37,773 bases of DNA from Usnea hakonensis (taxonomy: Eukaryota > Ascomycota > Lecanoromycetes > Lecanorales > Parmeliaceae): assembly GCA_013423325.1 (NCBI GenBank), contig BLJB01000215.1, forward strand, positions 1 through 37,773, written 5' to 3'. The notes below the pieces were generated by a model that made no database searches, was not told the origin of the DNA, and saw nothing but the letters and a program-made list of their open reading frames with translations. The first letter of the stretch is position 1; every line of letters starts with the position of its first letter. Made by a program: the position numbers and the translations under genes. Shown here one piece after another: positions 11,836 to 22,127 of this stretch.

Positions 11836-13392
11836 CTAATCATCAGTAGCATCAGCAGCGTCAGCTGTATTAGCTGCATCAGCAGCAGTAGCTGCAGCAT
11901 CTTCCTGGTCATCCTGGTCAAAAAAAACATAGTCTTTATCGTTGTCTGGGTCGGCAGGTCTGTCCAAGTTACTGTTTCTTTCCCTTTTGCGGCCTTCCAG
12001 CCGCACAAACATACTGGGATTGACGTTTTTGAAGCGGTCAGACATAGCCATCTTGTTAAACCAGAGAAGTAAGGCGGGTCTGGAAGCTGGTGACTGTACA
12101 GTACGTTCCGGATTGGCATTCCAATCCATATACAATTTGACCTTTGTGGCAAAATTCGCAAAGATCGCTATCGATTTTAGTTAGTCAAGCACAGGCAGAA
12201 ACGGTGAGCAAAACAGGCAGAAACAGTGAGCAAAAAAGGCAGAAACAGTGAGCAAAAAAGGCAGAAACGGTGAGCAAAAAAGGCAGAAACAGTGAGCAAA
12301 ACAGGCAAAACAGGTGAGCAAAACAGGTAAGCAGACAGGTACGTACTTTTAAAAAACGTGCGGCATTCCGGACTTCTCTCGGTTGTCTCAGCAATGTCAA
12401 TACAACCGTCAACAAAGTCGAAGACTGCAGTAAAACTGCTGGCCGAATACTTTGAGGCGAAGAACAGTGCAAGATCCTTGTACTGAGATATCGTATGTAG
12501 ACCATTTTCTTCGTCTACGTCCGCACGTTTGTATTCGCGAATTCGCCTCTATATATTATTAGCAAAACAGTCTATTAGCAGAAAAAGCGAGTGATTTACC
12601 TCCATGTTCGATATGGCACGTTTCTTCCAATTAGCCCCATTCCAGCCAATCCTGCTTGCGCTTTCTTCCCACTCCCAATCACTTGTTTTGACCTGATCAC
12701 TCCATACAGACTTGATAATCTCATGTACCACGAGACTAAAGTCACAAAGAAACATAATGCGACAGGTGTTTTCTAGCTGGATAAAGCACCCTTTCACATC
12801 CTGTGAGAGGTTGCTCTGCCGTTGAAATACCACGTCACGGTGTGCCTTTGGTGTCTGCTGCTTTTTTTTCTTGCTTCTTACAGATGCCAAAGCTGCCAAA
12901 GCATTGTTTTCACCAGCTTCTCCAACCTCAAGATCATGTTCTTCGTTGTCTAGGGCATCCAACTCTGCATCAGCATCTTGTCCCACAGTTGTATTTGACT
13001 ATGCAAAGTTAGCATTCATTTCTTTGAGAAAGACCGAGCCAAGAACACTGAGCCAAGAACACTGAGCCAAGGGTATAACTCACTGAGCTAGAGACCCGAC
13101 GAGACTTGTCAAACCTGCCTGCCTCCTCTTCCTCAGTCTCATCATCCTCTTCTTCAGATTCTATGACTTGACGGTGCCTTTTGCGTGAGGACGCTTGACT
13201 GAGAGATGGGGTACGGGGGGGGAGGGCGGCATTTTTTGACTGGCTAGACGGGGTAGGACGAGGTGGCTTGGAGGCAGTGTTCTTCGAGGAGCCAGTGTTC
13301 GAGGAGCCAATTTTCTTCGAGGAGCCAATGTTCTTTAAAGCAGGCTTCTTAGCGACACGGGCAGCAATTTTTGCTTGCTGGGATTGACTCAT
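11836..13392 (-). CDS. Unrecognised accessory protein of the transposon, about 413 aa, four exons
   Basis: I do not recognise this protein. The model is complement(11836..12167, 12347..12548, 12600..12998, 13084..13392). ATG is at 13392 and TAG at 11836. Splice sites are GTGAGT, GTAAAT and GTACGT donors with TAG acceptors, and CTAAC-type branch points lie in introns 1 and 3. Phases join cleanly (0, 0, 1). Residues 1-75 are Ser/Lys/Pro-rich, followed by a basic SSRKRHR patch (likely nuclear signal) and an acidic ESEEEDDETEEEE run. About 150-345 is a globular, Trp/Phe-rich core, and the tail is Ala/Asp-rich (DAANTADAADATDD). It diverges from the transposase inside the same element, so a DNA-binding or transposition-accessory role is likely but inferred. 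Confidence 0.7.
12186..12335. repeat. Minisatellite in intron 3 of the - strand gene
   Basis: Six or more copies of a roughly 22-bp unit, GGCAGAAACRGTGAGCAAAA, fill most of the 179-bp intron 12168-12346. Read on the - strand the units are pyrimidine-rich. Confidence 0.8.
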
Positions 13393-13792
13393 ATTGGAGA
13401 AAAAAGCGAATTAAGAGAGCATAGAAACAGTATCAAGTGATGGCTTGAACAGCATCAATTGATGGCTTGAACAGTATGGCTTGAACAGCATGCTGTAATG
13501 AATGGAAAAGGCCATGGAAACAGGTGAGGAAATAGCTGGGAAAATACAGGGGCGGGGAAGATTCTTGGCAAATTCTTGGCGGAGAAAATGGCAGGTACGG
13601 CCTGCCAAAATTGCCTTTGAAATCTTTCAATTCCCTACCAAAATTGCCTTTGCAATATCTCAATTACCTGCCAAAATTGCCTTTGAAAGCTGTCATACCA
13701 ATTCTTCATATTTCTGTCAATCCCCGACCATTTTCTGTCAATTTCTAACTGTCTTCTCTGCTGTTCTATCATCAGTTTTTCTATCATCAGTA
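13393..13792. promoter_or_regulatory. Shared intergenic region of the divergent gene pair
   Basis: These 400 bp separate the two start codons and must hold both promoters. It contains three copies of GATGGCTTGAACAGYAT (13440-13493) and three copies of a roughly 35-bp unit with the core CCAAAATTGCCTTTG (13605-13685). No TATA box can be singled out. The repeats may be protein binding sites. Confidence 0.5.
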
Positions 13793-16700
13793 ATGGCTCC
13801 CCGCCAAATTACTGCCTTCGCCAGAGCCAATGCAGCACGTCTTAGACAGCCTGATATAGGCCTAAGATTACAGAGTCAACGCCATGCTAAGCGTCAGAGA
13901 ATAGACGATGCTAGCAATGACGAAATCGGCCCTGATTTGCAGCTTGCGGACACATATGATAGCATAGTTGATGATGATGCTATTTCACAATCTGCTAATG
14001 ATGATATGGAGAACGATGATGATGATGAAATGCCTCAATTGCTACAGACTGTTGCGGATAGCGAAAACGTGAGTAGCAACCTCTGCTTACTTCGATACTA
14101 CCTCTGCTACCTCTGCTGTAACCTCTGCTTTCTTTGATGCTACCTCTGCTGTAACCTCTGCTTTCTTTGATGCTACATCTGCTTAACCTCTGCTTTCTTT
14201 GATGCTACCTCTGCTTAATCTCTACTTTCTTTGATGCTACCTCCGCTTTCTTTGCTGTAACGTCTGCTTTCTTTGATGCTACCTCTGCTTTCTTACTGCT
14301 ACCTCTGCTTTCTTTGACGCAACCTCTACCTTACTACAATCTCTGCTTTCTTTGACGCAACCTCTACCTTACTGCAATCTCGTACGTTGCTAATATCTCC
14401 CTCTAGAACGCTATTTCTGTCACGAACAACCTGCTAGAAGCCATTGAGCATGCACTGCCAAACGACCCACTTCTTGCCGCCTTGGAAATAGACAAAAATA
14501 ATACTACAATTGATGATGCTTTGGATGAGACTGCTATGGACAATGATACAGCCTCAGTTCAGTCATTTGAGCTACCTCAAGAAGATGATTTTGACGAATT
14601 TGATAACGTTGATGAGCTTGCTGGGGACGTTGATGAGGTTGCTGGGCACGTTAATGAGCTTGCTGGGGACGTTGACGAGGTTGCTGAGAATGTTGATGAG
14701 GTTGCTAGGGACGTTGATGAGCTTTCTGGGAATGTTGATGAGCTTGCTGGAACGTCCTCTACACCTGTTCCTACGTTCATGTTACCTCCCTCACGTCGTC
14801 CATCGGTTGTTGATCTGTCAGATGAGGTCCCCCACAATAGAGCCAAAAGACCGCTGAATACGTTTATTATGGCTATGGGCATGTGGTGTGAGACATCTGG
14901 ACTTAGTCGGCAACATTATCAGGGGTTGTTGGAGGTTCTAGAACTGTTGGACGATGTCAGTACTTTGAAAGGTCTTCCCCGTACTGTATCAACCTTGAAA
15001 GGATGGGTTCAGTCACAGCTCCCATTGATGAAACTACGACGGCAAGAAATCGACGTGGTACAAGAGCAACTCCCAACGCAAGGGAAAACAAAGCAAGCTA
15101 ATACGATGTACTTTTTCGACCCTGTCCATCTATTCAAGACCGTACTGTCGTCTACTCTTCGCTCAAAACTACATACTGGAATGGCTGTTTTCGTGGATGA
15201 GCCTTCTGAGCTCTATCATTCTCTGGCATGGGCATCATCAATCAAAGCTTGTTCTGGAGATTATGTGTACTACCCTAATGACCGGCAGAAATCACCAATT
15301 TTTCCGTCAGATGTGGTGTACTATCACTGTCAGAAAGTCGATTGTTTCTGTCAAGAAAAACGCAAGTTCCACACAGCACGGATTACCGCAATCGGCAGGG
15401 ATAGAACAAGGAATGCGAATGCGCAGAATGATTTCAAGCTTCTAGCTAACCCACTCTATGTCGCTGCCGCATTTGGTCTTGATACGTCAGATTTCCCAGC
15501 AATGCCAGCGAATTCTACTGCTCGGGAGTTATTTCTGTCGGACGAAACACTGCATCTATCCCTACAACAAATCCATGCTAGAGAAGCTGATATACACTTC
15601 GATTATCGGTATGAGGGTCAGTCAACGAATCAAGCATACACAACCCGGTTTGTTGTCCGCAATGTGTGGGATTCTAAGACTTCTAGCACTCGGCCCCTGA
15701 TGCTATCAGCGCCAATCCGGGGAGCACTAGAGTTAAGTACTTATGGCCGTGAGTTTCTAACCAACTTCGCTACCTCCACGTCGGCATGCCTATCTGTACC
15801 TCTGTTGACCTTTATCGACGCGTTTGGCCTGTACAGGAATATGTATCGGTCGCTTACTGGGATTTATGTCACCATGGCTGGCCTTGATTGGCGAGAAAGG
15901 AAGCGGAGAGCGAATGTCCTGCCCCTGGCTCTTGGTCCCCATGCCAGCGATTTTGCAGATGTAATCAGGATACTGGAACCTGGTTTGGCAGCATTAGACC
16001 GGGGCATCCATGTTGATATTAACGGTGTTGATACGCTACTGTGCGTGTTTACTATGGTACGTATTTCTTCGAGCTAACACCCCTATTGACTGACTGAAAA
16101 CTGATACTTGCTTACCCTTGACACTGACGCAAACTGACGCAAACTGACGCAAAACTGATACTAACTCTGCCTAGGCTTTTACCGGTGATATGAAGCAGCA
16201 GAATGACAGTTCCGCTATGATGTCCCCGATTGCAAACAGAGGTTGTTCTAAGTGCTTGGTAACCAAAAAGCAGAAAGCGGACTTGACTTTCAACGTGGTA
16301 CTTAACGCACGATACCACCACCGAGTTTTGTATGAAAGGATCAAAGGAGATAGCTTGCTAGACAGTGCCAAATTCTTCCAGGGAATGGGTATGAAAGCGC
16401 AACAAACCCCGCTTGTTTCCATCGCACCAGCACTTGACATCATACGGAGTAGACCTGGCGATGCAGCGCATTCTGAGTTTGCCGGCATTGCAAAACAGGC
16501 CCAATATGTGCTGTTTGAGGCCATTCTTACAGAAGGTACGTCTTTACCCAAGCTTACTCTAATTTCTCTAAACAATCAGTGCTAACTCTGAAATCACATA
16601 TAGCTGGTGCTGATGCTTACTGTGCTGAGTTACGTGGTTTCCCCTTTCCTTCTGGTTGGGGCAGATTGCAGTCACCGAAAACTCACCTAAGCAGCTACCG

Positions 16701-18440
16701 TATGCAAGAGTGTGGGAGACTGTCGATTATCTGCCCGTTACTGCTACGGACATGGCTACAACCAGGACACATTAATCAACTCTATCTCCGAGCAATGGAT
16801 GTTACTGTATCACCTGTTCTGGACCTCAAGCCCATTGATGCCATCGTTTTCTGCTACGCAATGATAGCGAAGTGCAATACGGTCCTTTTGTCGCAGAATC
16901 TCAGCAATCGGGAAGGTGTTACTGAAGTGCTACTGCAGTCTCGAAAGGCTTTCCAACGTTTGTTCGAGTGCGCAGCGATTGCGGCATCGTCCAGTTTCAA
17001 AAAGGGAGAGATGCCAATTTCCTCTAGAGGTACCAGTCGAGATATCACACCAGACGATAACACCTTTGAGGAAAGCAGTCTGCAGTACCTTGGTCGATCT
17101 GAATACGACAACTTGGCAGAAATGTATGAGGTAGACGGTAGCAAAAAGGTGTCCGCATTCCGTAACTTCTTATCACGCCCAAATGTCCATACTGCATTAC
17201 ACTACGACGACGTTATTGCTGAATATGCCACAGCGAACAATTGTACGACATTCAGCGGAGAAGATAAGCATCGTTTCTTTAAGAAAGCAGTAACACAAAC
17301 CAATTTTCGGGACGTAGAAAAGGTCCTTCTCACCAAAGAAAGTATACATCAAACTCTACGCTTTCTGTTGGCTGGTTCCTTCACGCAATCCGAGCCTGAG
17401 TTGACGCAGCAAGTCACCGCAATACATATACAATGCCCCACCCTACTAAACGACTTGCTGCTATACTCTGAGACTGGCGAAGATGCTGCTGACGATGATG
17501 GAAACTCCCCGCAATCGTCTATGTTGGCACTGGGAGATGCGGCACACACAAAGCCTCTAGCAATAGCATGCCTGGACCGTTCTTATGTGGTCAATGTGCT
17601 ACAATGGCCGGTGCGGCCAGGCCTAGATAGTAATGATTTCTCGCACCAACTTCAAGCAGCCTATGATATCGATTACCATGAACCTAATGTGGTACTACCA
17701 AGGAAAGCGGGTATCCAGTGGTGCCAAAAGCTTAGTTTTCATGACCGGTTAGTTATCCATCCTATCGCTTGATGCTCATAGGTCAGACTATGCTTAGACA
17801 TGCTTGCTTGGTTTGCCGCAATTATTGACTTTGCCTGTGCCACCACTACCTATGCATGATTTGCCGCAATTGGCTGACTTTCCCACTGCTTGATTTGCCG
17901 CAATTGGTGCTTGATTTGCCGCAATTGGTCTTTCCCACCACTACCTATGCGCTTGAGTTTCCACCACTGTACCCTTGTTTAGTCACCACTGCACCCTTGT
18001 TTAGTCATTTTCCACCATTGCACCCTTGCTATTACCTCGAATTGGCATGTAGCTAATGCTTAATCACTGCTAGGGCGTCTCAGCATCGGGTGGCTTTTAA
18101 GATTGGCGAATTTGTCACGGTCAGGGGTGCATACTTTGGCCGCATGGACGGGGCTTTCCTACACCAATTGTCGCCTGGGAAGACTCGGTTATTTGTGCGT
18201 ATCACACGTGTGCAGGGTTTTGAGAGCGGCGAGAAGCATGATCCAGTCATCAAAGCACCATTATTGAAGCTAGGTAAGACTGCCGCAATGGAGATTATTG
18301 GATTGCCAGGGATTGGAGCAAAAAAGCACTTTATTCTACCAGTGAGAAGGCAGGAGAGGGAGGATGGCAGCAAGCGGGGGTTAGTTCGGGGTGGTAATGG
18401 CCTGCTTTTGTACTGGAATCACGAAATACAATTCATGTAA
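13793..18440 (+). CDS. CACTA/KDZ-like DDE transposase, about 1265 aa, five exons
   Basis: The model is join(13793..14068, 14407..16056, 16175..16535, 16604..17747, 18074..18440). Donors are GTGAGT, GTACGT, GTACGT and GTTAGT; acceptors are CTAG, CTAG, ATAG and CTAG; phases are 0, 0, 1, 2. Residues 1-210 are acidic and low-complexity, with a DVDELAG-type repeat. The catalytic core carries D563 (FIDAFGLYRNMYRS), D647 (FTGDMKQQ, followed by a GCSKC knuckle) and E743 (DAAHSEF). This order fits the Tnp2-type DDE core of CACTA/EnSpm and the related fungal Plavaka/KDZ groups. Exon 4 has GEDKHRFFKKAVTQTNFRDVE, and exon 5 has GRMDGAFLHQ and IIGLPGI, typical of the C-terminal part in these fungal proteins. 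No frame break is seen. If intron 4 were retained, translation would stop at 17772. Confidence 0.8.
14080..14400. repeat. Minisatellite filling transposase intron 1
   Basis: Intron 1 (14069-14406) consists almost entirely of about 12 imperfect copies of a 20-24 bp unit, ACCTCTGCTTTCTTTGATGCT. The pyrimidine-rich units may act as repeated splice-acceptor tracts. Confidence 0.85.
14600..14753 (+). repeat. In-frame 21/42-bp tandem repeat in transposase exon 2
   Basis: Seven copies of a 21-bp unit encode variants of NVDELAG/DVDEVAG (residues about 158-207). The array is acidic, is likely disordered, and stays in frame. Confidence 0.85.
17780..18060. repeat. Repeats in transposase intron 4
   Basis: Intron 4 (17748-18073) holds five copies of TTTGCCGCAATTR (17811-17927), two copies of CCACCACTACCTATGC, and three copies of CACCMYTGYACCCTTG. 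The intron is inferred from the GTTAGT donor, the TAG acceptor, matching phase, and the resemblance of exon 5 to the end of related transposases. Confidence 0.7.
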
Positions 18441-18924
18441 CCAACCCTGCTAGTAGTAGAAATGTCTACAATATGGTCATTGTCACCTACATGTTAAGCA
18501 CATGTTCTCTCAATATTAATTACCCATCAACAGTCCGCTAACTTACTATTTAACTCATGCTGATGAGTATTTAACCATAAGTTGACTCATATCGGACATA
18601 TATCGAACTACAAGCTGACTTTTATTGCATATATCGAACCACAAGCTGACTTTTATCGCATATGTCGAACCCCGAGTTGACTATTATCGAACATATATCG
18701 AACTCTATGTTGACTTTTATCGAACATATGTCAAGACCCAGGTTGACTCCCTGTTAAATGCTAATTGATGTGTAGTCATTTTCAATGTATGTTGCATCAG
18801 ACTCCATGTTAATTAGCTGTTATCAAGGAGATATCGCAGAGTCCAATCGAACACGAAGTTTTATCGAATAACCCATTAACATCCCACTAATCACATGTTG
18901 AACAAGTGGTTATAAACGGTAAGG
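18441..18924. repeat. Right arm with 32-bp subterminal tandem repeats
   Basis: About five units with consensus GTTGACTTTTATCGAACATA then TATCGAAC lie at 18577-18750, followed by the unique end with GTAAGG. The same array is found, RIPped, at about 6750-6930 in the second copy, so it is a fixed part of the element. Arrays like this in CACTA-type elements bind transposase-associated proteins. Confidence 0.75.
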
Positions 18925-18926
18925 TA

Positions 18927-19267
18927 GTCTTTTAATATTATAGATATTACTCTATTTATAAAAAAGCTAGATATCTATTTTATTATCTTTTTTAGAACTC
19001 TCCTCTCTTTTAAGTTATAGAGGAGTCTCTTATATAAAATATTATTAAAGATACTCGTAATATCTAGTAAAAGTAGGCTAGCGACTTTTCTACTATTAGC
19101 GATACTATAGTTCTATATAGTATAAACTATATCTATTAGCGATTCTAGTACTATTTCTATTAATCTACCTTTCCTCGCCCCTATTTACTATTAAGGGAGG
19201 AGACTATAGCTTTCCGCTAGTCCCGCTAGTCGTTTCGAGATCACCGTTTCTAGTGCTTTACCTAGGG
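18927..19267 (-). mobile_element. Nested LINE, 5'-most piece
   Basis: This matches about 24040-24385 of the full-length LINE (TATAGTTCTATATAGTATAA, then CTATTAAGGGAGGAGACTATA) and ends at the 13-bp duplication 19268-19280. The LINE copy is therefore 5'-truncated here. Confidence 0.85.
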
Positions 19268-19280
19268 TAATTAAGTAGTT

Positions 19281-20285
19281 AATTTAGTAGTTAAGATATC
19301 TAGATTATAGATAAAAAGGTCTATATAGTATTTATTTTTATTTTCGTAAAGAGTCTCTAAATTATTATAATTATATATTTAATATTATTAAATTTATTAT
19401 TATTCTTATAAAATATATAAACTAAGTATTCTTAATTATTAAGTTATATAATTTAATTCTCTATATAGTAGATATAGCTTATATAATTATAGAATAGCTA
19501 TTCTAATATATACTCTATTATATTAAAATCTAAGGGCTATTATTAATTATAATATATAATTAGTACGCCTAAATATATTATAAGCTTAATAGTAGAATCT
19601 AATAGTTTTATCTATTTAGAAAACTTAGTTAAAATCTCTAATATAGCTAATTATATTAGAGTAATAATAATTAATAGGCCTTTAACTTCTAATATAGATA
19701 GATCCTAAACTTTCTATTCTTTATAATTAAAGTCTTTTAATTTATTACTATATATTAAGTACTATATATCTTAGTTTAGAATATAAATTATATTAGTAAT
19801 TAATATAGAGGCTATTATAGAAAATACTAATAAGTTATTATTAAAGAAAGGCTCTTAATAGTAATTAATTATATCTAAAAAGCTATATAAATAAAAGATA
19901 GATTTTATTAATAATAAAATAATAAAGATATTTTATTTATAAATATTTTATTTATAAATTATAAATATATAGGGCTATTAGCGCCTCGGAGCCTCTATAA
20001 TAGAATATACTACTATAATTAATATATAAAATCTCTAAATCTATAAATTTAATTAATACTTTTATAGCTATATTAAATATAGTATAATTATCTACTAATC
20101 TTTATTATAATTATCTATTAATCTTTACTATAATTATCTATATTATACTCCTTTATTAGACCTCCCTTTATAAATTACCCTTTATAGACTATTTTCTATA
20201 ATTATCCTCTATAGGTTTTTTCTTTTTTAAAGATTAGGATCTACTAGTTTAAAGCTAAGTATAAACGGGTATTATTTATAATATT
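19281..20285. other. RIP-degraded host sequence, probably the continuation of 7307-8298
   Basis: AT-rich sequence with no open frame. It directly follows the outer duplication of the nested LINE, so it should be the other side of the element found at 7307-8298. I could not assign a domain. Confidence 0.4.
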
Positions 20286-20298
20286 TAGTTATTAGGTT

Positions 20299-21545
20299 TG
20301 GATTGGATTGGATTTCATACTCGTATCTATCTAACTATGTGAAAGATAATTACGGGAAGCTCTGTGGCAATGTTGTAGAGGAAACCTTTACTTGCGTCAG
20401 GGTAAAAACCTCTATACGTTTCTTCTATTATAGTATCCTGCAAATATCGAGTTCTATATACTACCTTCGATAACTTCTACGAATTGTATATACACGCTAG
20501 GTCGCTGTACGCTTTAGTATCCTTTCTAAGAAAAAAAATAACTTGACTATTAGTAAGAATATAGGTAGGCCGAATAACGCCCATATCCCTATAGAGTAGT
20601 TAGTATTCCTTATAGAGTATTTATTTACGAGTTTAGTTACTAGCCCTTATTCCTAGCTTATTCTAATCTATAAGCGCCTATTACCGAGGAAAAAAGGCCG
20701 GCGTTTTAGCCCTATACTAAGTCTAGTAAGAAGAGACCCTACTAGAGTAGATAATAATAATATAGTACGAATACGAAGTTTAGATTAATTAATTACTACT
20801 AAATTCTATAGTCCTTATCGAGTTAACTCTTAGAGGGCTATTAGTACGAAGAAATATGGGCTTTCGTATTTATATAATAAGCTAAGAGTCTTAATATTCT
20901 ACGCGTAAAAACTTTATACTAGGTAAGCAAGGTCCTATAAGGTCTTTTTACTTTAGGTATAAGATACCGGTTCCTTCTATAGTATTACTACCTATAGGTA
21001 TATAGAGGAGAACGCCTAGCGGTGAATATATCGTACTAGCTCTGCGAGTAGGTAGAGTTATTAATAGGTATACGTATCTAGAGATAGAGAGAGAATCGTA
21101 TCTTTATTAATAGCTACGCTTCGAACGGGCTCGTAGGAGAAAGTAGATATCTCGTATCCTATTAGTTATACCGGGACTAGGCTATTATCCCTACGTATCT
21201 AGGGTAACTAATCCTATTAGCTAATACGCCTTCTACCTAAGCTACCTAGTACTCTCTACGTATTATTATAGGAAGGTTCTACGTATTCGGTATCCGATTA
21301 AATAGTATTATATCGACTTTACTAATAGTATAGTTATATTTCTAATTAAATACTTTACTTATAATAGGGACGTATCTTATCTCTATCGCTTTATCTTACT
21401 ATTTTCTATCCTATCTCCTTTACGCGTCGTACCCTAAGATCACTTGGCTCTACTATATACCGTATATAACGGCGACCTTTATATCGCACACAATAGTAGC
21501 AGGTTCGTAGCCGGCAGCGCGTATAGCTGGATCTCGTCGCCGGCC
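20299..21545 (-). mobile_element. Element B, full-length inverted copy
   Basis: This is a 1247-bp copy of 9383-10634 in the opposite orientation, flanked by perfect 13-bp duplications TAGTTATTAGGTT at 20286-20298 and 21546-21558. The AATCC tail is at 20299-20313. In places it is less RIPped than copy 1 (CTACAACATTGCCACAG against CTATAATATTACTATAG). With copy 1 it makes an inverted repeat of about 1.25 kb arms. Confidence 0.85.
21436..21545 (-). ncRNA. HDV-like ribozyme fold (copy 2, best preserved)
   Basis: On the - strand, P1 is 21545-21539 with 21515-21509 (7 bp), and P2 is 21535-21530 with 21441-21436 (GAGATC/GATCTT). P3 is AGC/GCT around a 7-nt loop, and P4 contains a perfect 7-bp CTACTAT/ATAGTAG. 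J4/2 reads CCAA, which fits the C-N-R-A form, with the candidate catalytic C at 21447. The first base of P1 is the first base after the target duplication. Confidence 0.65.
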
Positions 21546-21558
21546 TAGTTATTAGGTT

Positions 21559-22006
21559 AAAGTACTTAAAATAATCTATAGGCTTCTAGATATTTTTTTT
21601 TTAATATATCCCTTTTAAAAGATTAGATAGTATAAAATCTTTTAAAAATATTTAGAGTTAAAAATAATATCTACTATCTATTATTTATTATTTTTAATAT
21701 TAATAATCTCGCTTATTAGGGATAGAGATAAAGATTCTTATTTCTAAAAAGTATTTATATAATAAAACTTTAATAAAGATATATAAAATATTAGATACAT
21801 TTTTATTTAGGGGGTTAATTTAAATTAATATAAGTTTAAAATAGTAATCTCTAAGATCTTAAATAGATTAAGCCTTTTATAATTAAATTTCTTTAATAGT
21901 TACTAAATCTTTATATTAGTAATTAATAGCTATATATAGTTACCCTTTTATAATATTAGCCTCTTATATCTCTTATTGTAATATTATATTTAGATATTTT
22001 AGATTT
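21559..22006. other. AT-rich RIP-degraded segment
   Basis: There is no open frame and no recognisable domain between element B and the LTR at 22007. Confidence 0.5.
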
Positions 22007-22127
22007 TATTGAAAGTGGTGGATCACGTGACTTCGTCACGTGACTACTACTAGGATATAGTTAAGCTTTCCTTCATAGAGATCTATAGGTAATATAACTA
22101 CTATATATCCTACCCTATATTTTAATA
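22007..22127 (+). repeat. Copia-type 5' LTR
   Basis: About 121 bp starting TATTGAAAG and ending TTTTAATA (TG...CA before RIP), followed at once by a half-tRNA primer site. It contains two CACGTG boxes in GATCACGTGACTTCGTCACG (22020-22039), a near-perfect inverted repeat that could be an upstream activating site for bHLH or bZIP factors. The exact 5' boundary is uncertain. Confidence 0.5.

Larger units (their letters stand above)
11348..18924 (+). mobile_element. Intact two-gene CACTA/KDZ-like DNA transposon
   Basis: This 7577-bp element has short terminal inverted repeats CCTTAC/GTAAGG (11348-11353 and 18919-18924; 9 bp CTACCTTAC/GTAAGGTAG if the flanks are counted). The surrounding LINE is collinear with 24020-24050 on either side, and only TA is duplicated (11346-11347, 18925-18926). 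The element has normal base composition with plentiful CpA and TpG, in contrast to everything around it. It holds a transposase gene on + and a second gene on -, diverging from about 13.4-13.8 kb. The ends do not read CACTA, which is unusual for a transposase of this type. Confidence 0.85.

Noticed and set aside
11718..12161. 147-codon - strand frame with a Trp/Leu/Gly/Val repeat tail
   Set aside because: Its C-terminal half is a translation of the CCAGCCAAC minisatellite, and its N-terminal half is an out-of-frame shadow of exon 4 of the accessory gene.
14840..14930. Possible HMG-box in the transposase (KRPLNTFIMAMGMW)
   Set aside because: Only the first few residues resemble an HMG box, and the following residues do not. 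The segment fits the usual N-terminal part of these transposases better.
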